From the NCBI GenBank assembly GCA_047936785.1, contig CP176394.1: a stretch of DNA of 64,000 bases. The stretch is one strand, 5' to 3'. Numbering within the stretch: the first letter of the stretch is position 1; the number at the start of each line of letters is the position of its first letter. The notes under the pieces were generated by a model. It was not told the DNA's origin, made no database searches, and saw only the letters and a list, made by a program, of their open reading frames with translations. Of this stretch, positions 57,832 to 64,000 are shown one piece after another. Both the position numbers and the translations under genes were made by a program. The stretch comes from Acidaminobacterium chupaoyuni. Lineage in GTDB: Bacteria > Bacillota > Clostridia > Oscillospirales > Butyricicoccaceae.

Positions 57832-59642
57832 TGTTTGCCTCCGCCGCCGTTGCCGGAAGAAGGCGCCTGGCCTCCCTGCGGCGCCTGGCCGCCCTGAGGC
57901 TCGCCATCCTGCGGGGCGCCGTCGGGCCCGCCCATGTTCATGGCGTTTTCAAAACTGCTGGTGGAAGAAGCCCGCTTATAGGCGATCTTGTCGCCCTCTT
58001 TCAGGCCGCTTGTGATCTCGATATAATCATCATCGCTGATGCCCGTGACCACATCCACATATTGATAGCCTTCGGGCAGATCGGAAACTGCCGGCTGGCT
58101 TTTGTCCGTTTGGCTGCTGCTGTTGTCATCGGCGGTTTTTTTGTCGGCGGTTTTTTCTGTGGTCTGATCCGCCTTCACCAAAACGCGGTTTCCGCGCGAA
58201 ACGGCGGCCACGGGAACCGTGAGCACATTTTCTCGCTTTTCCACCAGAATTTTGGCATCCACATTCATGCCGGGCAAAAGGCCTTCCGTCTCGTCGATCT
58301 GAACGGTCACGGGATAGGTGGTCACGCCGTTTGTGGTGGTGCCTTGAATATTCACTTTGGTCACCTTGCCCTGATAGGTCTTGCCTTCCGCCGCGTCGGC
58401 GGTGATGGTGACATCCTGCCCCACGGCCACCTGGTTGATATCCAGTTCATCGATAGACATGGTCATGGTCAAATAAGAAAGGTCATAGATCGTGCAGAGA
58501 GTTTTGCCCGATTCCAAAGTATCCCCTGCCTTATAGGCTTTGTCGATGATGGTGCCCTTGATGGGGGAAGTGATGGTGTAAGAATCCACGCGGTCCTGCT
58601 GGCTGTTGACGGAAAGCTCGGCGTTGCGCACGGCGTCGGAAGCGTTTTGGATCTCGTCGTCCAGCGTGTCGCTGCTCAGCACCAGCAGGGTCTGGTTTTT
58701 TGAAACGATGCTGCCTTCCGAAACATTCAGCCGGGCCACCTCGCCCGAAACCTTTGCGATCACGGTGCTTTCGCTTTTATAGGTGAATGAAGCGCTCTGG
58801 GCGCATGCCGCGCCGCCCACCGAAGCGGTGGCCAGCTGCGAATTGGAAAGGCCGCCCGGGTTATGCACCTCGATGGTCACATTTTTCACGATGCGGTTGC
58901 CCGAAAGAACGGAAGTGGCCGTGCTGATCTTGGTCACTGTGCCCGAAAGGGTTTCAAATGAACCATCCAGCGTGACGGAAGCGTTCTGGCCCGCATAAAA
59001 ATTCTGGGCGTCATCCGATAAGAAAGGCAGGGTGATGCTCATGGTTCCGCTGTCGCGCAGGGTGGCGACGGTTTGGCCCGCCGAAACGGAATCGCCCACA
59101 TCCACGGCAAGGCTGAGGACTGTGCCCGCGCCGGAAGCTTTGACATTCAGATCATTTTTGCTTTCCAGCTTTTTCTGATAGTTCCGCTGGGCCTGCGCCA
59201 AAGAAAGCCGCGCCGTTTCGATGCTGTTGGAAGCATCTGAACTGTCGATGACATAAAGAACGGTATCTTTTTCGATGATATCGCCCTCTTCGAAATTGGC
59301 CGAAACGATATCGCCCTCTAAAAGCGAGGTGATGGTGTAAGAATCCGCCGGGGCCAAAGAGCCGCTGCTGCTCAGCACGGAAGAAACGGTGCGGCGCTCT
59401 ACGGCGGCGGTTTCATAATCGGCGGCGCCCGACGCGTTTTTGTTTTGATTCAAACGAGGGATGATCACCGCGGCCGCCACGGCGGCAATGGCCAGGGGGA
59501 TGATCCATTTTTTGCGGCCTTTGAAACCGCGCTTCCTTTTCTTTTTCGGCGGGGCTTCAGGGGCAGCCTGCGCCGCCGTTTCCGCCGCCGTTTCCGCGGG
59601 GGCTTCGGCGGGCTGCAGAGGTTCCGATACTGTGTTTGCCAT
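57828..59642 (-). CDS. MacA/HlyD-type membrane fusion protein with duplicated adaptor modules
   Basis: 604 residues. A Pro/Ala and Lys/Arg-rich cytoplasmic start, one membrane helix (about 47-62), and then what looks like two successive adaptor units: a lipoyl-like half (Thr-Ile-Thr-Ser-Leu-Leu-Glu-Gly near residue 104), a helical hairpin and its partner half (Val-Lys-Ala-Ser-Gly-Ala-Gly-Thr-Val), followed by a second set (Val-Ile-Ala-Lys-Val-Ser-Gly-Glu-Val near 293; hairpin; Thr-Ile-Thr-Ser-Pro-Ile-Lys-Gly-Thr-Ile). Typical MacA has one. The end is a Gly/Gln/Pro-rich tail. First gene of the operon; ATG 59642. Confidence 0.88.
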   Translation of the reverse strand: MANTVSEPLQPAEAPAETAAETAAQAAPEAPPKKKRKRGFKGRKKWIIPLAIAAVAAAVIIPRLNQNKNASGAADYETAAVERRTVSSVLSSSGSLAPADSYTITSLLEGDIVSANFEEGDIIEKDTVLYVIDSSDASNSIETARLSLAQAQRNYQKKLESKNDLNVKASGAGTVLSLAVDVGDSVSAGQTVATLRDSGTMSITLPFLSDDAQNFYAGQNASVTLDGSFETLSGTVTKISTATSVLSGNRIVKNVTIEVHNPGGLSNSQLATASVGGAACAQSASFTYKSESTVIAKVSGEVARLNVSEGSIVSKNQTLLVLSSDTLDDEIQNASDAVRNAELSVNSQQDRVDSYTITSPIKGTIIDKAYKAGDTLESGKTLCTIYDLSYLTMTMSIDELDINQVAVGQDVTITADAAEGKTYQGKVTKVNIQGTTTNGVTTYPVTVQIDETEGLLPGMNVDAKILVEKRENVLTVPVAAVSRGNRVLVKADQTTEKTADKKTADDNSSSQTDKSQPAVSDLPEGYQYVDVVTGISDDDYIEITSGLKEGDKIAYKRASSTSSFENAMNMGGPDGAPQDGEPQGGQAPQGGQAPSSGNGGGGKQ

Positions 59643-59902
59643 AAGGAAAATTCCATCCTTTCATGTAAAGCCGGCTTTGCCCTTCAAAGCAAAACCGTGC
59701 CGCGAACTTTTATAGGCAGGGGCAGCGCCCGGGCGGCAGGGAGGGCCGCAAAGCGATGCCGAAATGATCTGTAAACAGGAAAAACCGAAACAGCCCCATC
59801 CGGGCGTGAAACAGCCGAAGCGGCAGCGATGCGGGGCCGGAACCGATGCCGCGGTTTGGGTGGCGCCTCCTTTCAGATAGGGTTTCACTCACATTCATAC
59901 AA

Positions 59903-59931
59903 AGTATAGTTTAAAACGATGCTGTTGATGA
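59903..59931 (-). promoter_or_regulatory. Possible promoter of the MacAB-SLH operon
   Basis: On the minus strand TATACT (59908-59903) lies 17 bases after a poor -35 TCATCA. The leader to the ATG would be about 250 bases. The whole gap 59643-60023 has no gene and no clear RNA element that I can recognise. Confidence 0.35.
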
Positions 59932-60023
59932 CCGGTGAACAAAGTGTAAATAAATAATGGAAAGCGCGGTAAAAAGCGACATTCTGGCCGAAAAAACATC
60001 TCGGCGCGCTGAAAAAACGGCGC

Positions 60024-60061
60024 AAAAAAACAGGCGGCGGCGTAAAAACCGCAGCCTGTTT
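60024..60061 (-). terminator. Terminator of the phosphodiester glycosidase gene
   Basis: In minus sense AAACAGGCTGCGG pairs with CCGCCGCCTGTTT (one mismatch), followed by a T run. Confidence 0.85.
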
Positions 60062-60076
60062 GAAAGACGGATAAAA

Positions 60077-61822
60077 TTATGAACGGGGATAGACCACAAA
60101 GGCATCGGGGATATGGCGCCCCTGCGTTTTGTTGGCGGCCGAAGGGCGGCTGATCTCGCGGCCGTTATAGACCATGATGCTGGAAGAACCGCCATCCAGA
60201 TTGCAGGCCTGCACCGCGCCGTATTGAGAAAGGATCTGGGCGCATTCGCCGATGGTCGTGCCGATGGAATATCCCGGCGCGCGGCCATCCACCACCAGCA
60301 GATAAAGTGTGCCGTCTTTATTTTGGCCGATGGCGGAACGGGGCTGAACGCCCCAGCCGGCCGAACCGCTGACCACCTGTTCGCCGTCGATGATGAGGGC
60401 GGGCTTGAATTCCACCGCGTCGCGGAAATTGGAAAGATCGGAATATTGGCCGATGTTCAGGCGGTTTTTCTTATCTAAAGCAATGGTTTTATAGCTTCCG
60501 CCAACGGCATCGCCGTTATAAGATTTCCCTTTCGAGATCACCACGCCGTGGGCCACGCCGCCGTTGCCGGAACCGTTGGGGTCATAGAACCCGCTGGCGT
60601 TGATGGCCAGAAGGGCGTCGTTGTCGGATGCGATATCCGCGGCGCGATCGCCGGCGGAACCATAATCCGAAGCCAGCGCAAGCCCCACCTGTTCGGGGTC
60701 GCGCACAATGGCCAAACGGCCCACATAGCCTTCGCCCGTCACTTTGCAGATGATGATGCCGTTGCGGGTATCCAGCGCCAGAACCTGATCGCCGCGGGTG
60801 GTTTCAATGGTGGTTCCGCCGTCTTTCAGCCCCGCTTTATCGATGACCAGATAACCGTCTTTATCCAGCGAAGATGATTGATGCTTGGCCAGATAGGCGG
60901 TCAGGGTTTTTTCGTTGATCTCGGGATAATATTTGGAAAAATGCTTTTCCAGCTTGCTCCACGGCGCGGAAAAGCCGCTGCCCAGATCGAAAAGATCTTT
61001 CAAAGAGCCCCAATCGCTGTGAAGCCCCTGCTGGCGCTCTTCCACCAGCTCGCGGTTGCCCACCACGGCGTTGATGACCGAAGGCGGGATGAACGCCGTG
61101 GCCAGCCATTGATGGGTCATGGTGCCCATGGCGGTTTCGATATAAATGGTGCGCCATTTTTCAATAAAGGGAATATTGGAAAACACCGCCGTGCAGTAAA
61201 GCCCCGCCAAAAGCAGCATGGCCAGCATGAAATTGCGCAGCCGATGCTTCTTTTTGCCCGTGTTTTTGGCGCTTTTCGGGGCCTTTTCATAGGTTTTTTT
61301 AACGACTTTTTTGGTTTTTTTCACGGTTTTCTGCCGCGGGGCCTCTGCATAACCGCGGGCATAGGCTTCTTCCGGCGCTTCGTTTTCCCAAGCAAAAGCG
61401 TCGTTTTTTCGCAGGGCGGGCTGCGCCGGGCGTGGGGCTTCCGTTCTCACGGCAGTCTGCGCAGGGCGGGGAACATCCATCCTCACGGCGGTCTGCGCCG
61501 GGCGTGGGGCTTCCGTTCTCACGGCGGTTTGCGCCGGGCGGGGGGCTTCCGTTCTCACGGCGGTCTGCGCCGGGCGGGGAGAAGGAGAGTTCTGCCACAA
61601 AGCATCTTCTTTCTGCCAGACGGAATCCCAGTCGATCTCAAAATCATCGGCAGAGGAAGCCGGCGGTTCATCGGCAGGGGGAGAGGGCGGAACAACGGGT
61701 TCCTCCTCTTGTGCTGAGGATAATGTATCATCGAAAAAATCGGAAAGATCGGGGGCAAAATCATCCCAATCATCCGGCAGACTGGCGCGGGGGGAATCAC
61801 TGCCGCTGCTCCAAAGCTTCAT
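60077..61822 (-). CDS. Membrane-anchored phosphodiester glycosidase (NAGPA domain) with repetitive cytoplasmic region
   Basis: 581 residues. Residues 1-80 are acidic and Pro/Ser-rich; 82-141 are five 12-residue repeats (Pro-Arg-Pro-Ala-Gln-Thr-Ala-Val-Arg-Thr-Glu-Ala type); 160-196 are very Lys-rich; one membrane helix at about 197-215; the remainder is outside. The C-terminal ~200 residues are a NAGPA/phosphodiester glycosidase domain (Leu-Ala-Ile-Asn-Ala-Ser-Gly-Phe, Val-Val-Asp-Gly-Arg, Ala-Cys-Asn-Leu-Asp-Gly-Gly-Ser-Ser-Ser). Family members act on N-acetylglucosamine-phosphodiester groups or wall glycopolymers. A large cytoplasmic repeat region on such an enzyme is unusual. GAAAGGAGG precedes ATG 61822. 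Confidence 0.88.
   Translation of the reverse strand: MKLWSSGSDSPRASLPDDWDDFAPDLSDFFDDTLSSAQEEEPVVPPSPPADEPPASSADDFEIDWDSVWQKEDALWQNSPSPRPAQTAVRTEAPRPAQTAVRTEAPRPAQTAVRMDVPRPAQTAVRTEAPRPAQPALRKNDAFAWENEAPEEAYARGYAEAPRQKTVKKTKKVVKKTYEKAPKSAKNTGKKKHRLRNFMLAMLLLAGLYCTAVFSNIPFIEKWRTIYIETAMGTMTHQWLATAFIPPSVINAVVGNRELVEERQQGLHSDWGSLKDLFDLGSGFSAPWSKLEKHFSKYYPEINEKTLTAYLAKHQSSSLDKDGYLVIDKAGLKDGGTTIETTRGDQVLALDTRNGIIICKVTGEGYVGRLAIVRDPEQVGLALASDYGSAGDRAADIASDNDALLAINASGFYDPNGSGNGGVAHGVVISKGKSYNGDAVGGSYKTIALDKKNRLNIGQYSDLSNFRDAVEFKPALIIDGEQVVSGSAGWGVQPRSAIGQNKDGTLYLLVVDGRAPGYSIGTTIGECAQILSQYGAVQACNLDGGSSSIMVYNGREISRPSAANKTQGRHIPDAFVVYPRS
61400..61579 (-). repeat. 36-bp in-frame tandem repeats in the glycosidase gene
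   Basis: Five 12-residue units, of which three are identical and the third and fifth differ (Arg-Met-Asp-Val and Pro-Ala-Leu-Arg-Lys-Asn-Asp ends). At DNA level the units share TGCGCCGGGCG and TTCTCACGGC pieces. Confidence 0.9.
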
Positions 61823-62025
61823 GAACAGTTCCTCCTTTCTGGTTTATTCTTGTTTTCTGCCCGAAGGCAGGAAGTCTTTTCCTCTCATTATAGCGAATCT
61901 CTGTGTTTCTGTCTGTATGGTTTTCGACGAAAAGTGACAGAAAACAGCAAAAAAAGTGAGCATTAACAACAATACCCTATCAAAAAATAATGAATAAAGT
62001 ATGAAGAAAACACAGGGAATTCGCG

Positions 62026-62063
62026 GAAAAAAGAACTGCCTCGGAACATTTCCAAGGCAGTTC
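62026..62063 (-). terminator. Terminator of the flotillin operon
   Basis: In minus sense GAACTGCCTTGGAA-ATG-TTCCGAGGCAGTTC followed by TTTTTT, nine bases after the flotillin stop. Confidence 0.92.
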
Positions 62064-62071
62064 AAAAGCGG

Positions 62072-63496
62072 TTACGCTTGTTCGCCGATGGAAGGGGAAG
62101 CGGGGGTTTGGGAAGCGGGCTGCTGGGGCAGGGCAGATTCCGCGGCTTTTTCTGTGCCGAGGAACTGGGGAAGGTTCATGCCGGCCATATCGAAAAGCTC
62201 GTTCATGGGCGGGATGGATTTCATCAGCCCGGAAACAAAGCCGGCGGTGGCGTTTTTGCCGTCTTTTGCTTCGCCGCCATCCCAAACGGTGACTTTGTCG
62301 ATCTTTACATTCTTGATGGCATCCACCTGAATGCGGATCAGGTCTTCCATCTTATCGGCCAGCATCAGGCGCAGGGCGTCGTTGGCGTTGCCGCCGGCAG
62401 CCATGACCACTTCGCGCAGGCCGGAAGCCTGTTTGGTGAGCATTGCCTGCATGCCTTCGGCTTCCGCGCTCATGCGGGCCAAAATAGCATCGGCTTCGCC
62501 GCGGGCTTTGCGGCGGATCTGCTCAGCTTCGGCTTCGGCTTCCAATTCTTTCTGGCGCTTCTGAATTTCGGTTTTAACGATGATGTCGGCTTCCAGTGTG
62601 GCTTTTTCACGGGCAAAGCGGGCGGCTTCGGCCTGCTGCTCGGCGGCATAGGCTTCTTCCAGCGCTTTGGCCTGCTGGATCTTTTCGGCGGAAGTGGCGA
62701 TTTTCAGCGCTTCGGCCTCTTTTTCGCGGCGGGCGGCGTTTGACATGGAAACTTCGATCTGGGCGGCGTTTTCACCCTGGATAGCCACCGAGTTGGCTTG
62801 AGAAACCTGCACGCGCTGATCGCGGTGGGCGTTGGCTTCGCCGATGGCGCCGTCGCGTTCTTTTTCGGCCACGCTCTTTTTGGCGTCGTTGATGGCTTTG
62901 GCGGCGGCTTCTTTGCCCAGCGCCGAAATATAACCGGATTCATCGCTGATATCGGTGACATTCACATTGATGAGGCGCAGGCCGATCTTTTTCAGCTCGC
63001 CTTCCACATTCCGCGAAACCGCTTCTAAAAACTTATCGCGGTCGGTGTTGATCTCTTCGATATCCATGGTGGCGATCACCAGACGAAGCTGGCCGAAAAT
63101 GATATCTTTGGCAAGTTCCTGGATCTCTTGCAGCTTTAAGCCAAGCAAACGCTCGGCGGCGTTCTGCATGACGCCCACTTCGATAGAGATGCCCACCGTG
63201 AAGCGCGAGGGCACATTGATGCGGATATTCTGGCGGGAAAGCGCGTTTTCAAGATCTACCGAGATAGACAGCGGTGTCAGATCGAGAAATTCGCGGGCCT
63301 GGATGACGGGCCATACAAACGCGGCGCCGCCGTGGATGCATTTGGCCGAACGGGCTGTGCCGTCTTTGTTGTTGCCCACTTTGCCATAGATGACCATGAT
63401 CTTATCGGAGGGGCACTTTTTATAGCGGGAAAGGATCAGAAGCAGCATGGAAAAGGCGATTAAAACGATGACACAGGTTAAAATGATTCCTTCCAT
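62072..63496 (-). CDS. floT: Flotillin-like SPFH protein
   Basis: 474 residues: an N-terminal membrane segment (about 4-22), SPFH/band-7 domain (about 28-200) and a long Ala/Glu/Lys-rich coiled-coil region (about 200-345), then a C-terminal domain with a Pro/Ser tail. This is the YuaG/FloT layout. Flotillins organise ordered membrane patches and help cell-wall synthesis, secretion and signalling machines. The NfeD-like gene upstream is the normal partner. The RNA ends at a strong terminator. Confidence 0.92.
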   Translation of the reverse strand: MEGIILTCVIVLIAFSMLLLILSRYKKCPSDKIMVIYGKVGNNKDGTARSAKCIHGGAAFVWPVIQAREFLDLTPLSISVDLENALSRQNIRINVPSRFTVGISIEVGVMQNAAERLLGLKLQEIQELAKDIIFGQLRLVIATMDIEEINTDRDKFLEAVSRNVEGELKKIGLRLINVNVTDISDESGYISALGKEAAAKAINDAKKSVAEKERDGAIGEANAHRDQRVQVSQANSVAIQGENAAQIEVSMSNAARREKEAEALKIATSAEKIQQAKALEEAYAAEQQAEAARFAREKATLEADIIVKTEIQKRQKELEAEAEAEQIRRKARGEADAILARMSAEAEGMQAMLTKQASGLREVVMAAGGNANDALRLMLADKMEDLIRIQVDAIKNVKIDKVTVWDGGEAKDGKNATAGFVSGLMKSIPPMNELFDMAGMNLPQFLGTEKAAESALPQQPASQTPASPSIGEQA

Positions 63497-63568
63497 TTCA
63501 TGACCTCAACTTTCTTCTTTTTGTTTTGATGTGATAAACCGCCAAAAAATTGACGGCGCAGGGGAAAT

Positions 63569-63670
63569 TTATTCATCGCCGTCGCGGCGCATGAACAGAA
63601 AAGCGATGATACAGACGGTGACCACCAGCAGCCCGACCCCAACGATCAAAGGCAAAAGGGCGATAGACAT
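63569..63670 (-). CDS. 33-residue single-pass membrane protein between NfeD-like and flotillin genes
   Basis: ATG 63670 to TAA 63569 encodes a hydrophobic peptide (Met-Ser-Ile-Ala-Leu-Leu-Pro-Leu-Ile-Val-Gly start, about 22 apolar residues) ending in Phe-Met-Arg-Arg-Asp-Gly-Asp-Glu, a normal positive-inside end. A GAGTGG site lies ahead. It is 64 bases after the NfeD-like stop and 72 before the flotillin start, same strand, and fills the gap. I do not recognise the family. It could be a small subunit or regulator of the flotillin complex. Confidence 0.6.
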   Translation of the reverse strand: MSIALLPLIVGVGLLVVTVCIIAFLFMRRDGDE

Positions 63671-63734
63671 AACTTCCACTCACTTTCTTTTTTTTTCGCG
63701 CCCAAACGGCGCTGTTCGGCGCTTTGGCAAAGCG

Positions 63735-64000
63735 CTATTTCCGGCGGACAACAAGCACATTCTCATCGGAAAGGGAAACAACCAACACTTCGCTTCCGGT
63801 GGGCAGGGGCTGGGGATCATCTGTCACGGCATCATATTCGCTCAGCCGTTCCTGAACGGTGACGGAAACTTTGCCGCGCCCCCGGCGCTTGGCGGGGATC
63901 GTGAGATAAACGCTGGCCGTGTGGCCCACGGCGTTGAATGACTGCACGCTGCCATCCGATTGAAGCTTCATGGCCCAGCGCATGCACAGGGCGATCAGAA
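63735..64000 (-). CDS. NfeD-family protein, C-terminal part (partial)
   Basis: The frame stays open to the window edge. About 88 residues are visible: the end of a membrane helix (Leu-Ile-Ala-Leu-Cys ...), then an OB-fold-like beta domain with Ala-Val-Gly-His-Thr-Ala-Ser-Val-Tyr-Leu-Thr-Ile, Gly-Lys-Val-Ser-Val and Pro-Thr-Gly-Ser-Glu-Val-Leu-Val, as in NfeD/YuaF C-termini. NfeD proteins work with flotillins, and floT follows. The in-frame ATG at 63983 is inside the helix and is not the true start. Confidence 0.8.
   Translation of the reverse strand, partial: LIALCMRWAMKLQSDGSVQSFNAVGHTASVYLTIPAKRRGRGKVSVTVQERLSEYDAVTDDPQPLPTGSEVLVVSLSDENVLVVRRK

Noticed and set aside
1..64000. tRNA or rRNA genes, insertion sequences, prophage genes
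   Set aside because: I looked for TTCGA-type T-arms, rRNA blocks and transposase or integrase motifs in the gaps and saw none. A tRNAscan and HMM search would be needed to be certain.

Overview
The window looks like chromosomal DNA of an anaerobic, spore-forming Gram-positive bacterium of the Clostridia, probably close to the Oscillospirales. The grounds are: a SpoVT-type sporulation regulator, the rimP-nusA-ylxR-ylxQ-infB operon, several S-layer-homology (SLH) envelope proteins, a flavodiiron protein with a rubredoxin reductase for oxygen removal, strong AGGAGG-type ribosome binding sites, and GC-rich codon use. The placement is inferred from gene content only. I see no rRNA, tRNA, CRISPR array, phage or transposase gene.

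Layout. 1-5716 (+): the 3' end of a ComEC-like metallo-beta-lactamase protein, a polar amino-acid ABC importer (three genes), and an ABC exporter overlapping a short-chain dehydrogenase. 5774-8153 (-): a membrane diguanylate cyclase and a PLP enzyme of the D-cysteine desulfhydrase/ACC deaminase family. 8319-26955 (+): catalase with a proline-rich N-terminus, LytR-CpsA-Psr protein, LrgA/LrgB pair, YfbR-like nucleotidase, trmL, the lower-glycolysis run pgk-tpiA-gpmI-eno, an iron alcohol dehydrogenase, mgtE behind a probable M-box leader, a patatin-like lipase, cardiolipin synthase and an amidohydrolase. 27051-30627: an HxlR regulator and a flavodoxin-like gene that appear to share one deletion scar, then a two-gene oxygen-scavenging operon (rubredoxin-oxidoreductase fusion and flavodiiron protein). 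31039-35115 (+): glycerate kinase, then a yybP-ykoY manganese riboswitch controlling a P2A-type cation ATPase. 35607-47394 (-): the nusA-infB operon continuing through rbfA, nrnA, truB and ribF into an M20 peptidase, a second ComEC-like protein and a DUF3006 protein; spoVT lies upstream. 47664-49297 (+): a compositionally different SLH gene and a truncated exported-protein remnant. 49348-64000 (-): leucine-rich-repeat/SLH protein, M20 amidohydrolase, a MacA-MacB-type transporter ending in an SLH protein, a membrane phosphodiester glycosidase, and a flotillin/NfeD locus with a 33-residue membrane protein between its two partners.

The most unusual items are: a family of palindromic intergenic repeats at three loci (about 88-89 bp period where tandem) whose stems differ by paired base changes; an L7Ae/YlxQ protein carrying five 27-residue Arg/Gly/Lys-rich repeats inside the translation operon; a membrane fusion protein with duplicated adaptor modules; a double-rubredoxin oxidoreductase; and the shared deletion scar at 27.36 kb. 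Physiologically the genes fit a fermentative anaerobe that defends itself against oxygen (catalase, flavodiiron system), controls Mg2+ and Mn2+ by RNA sensors, and builds an SLH-decorated envelope.
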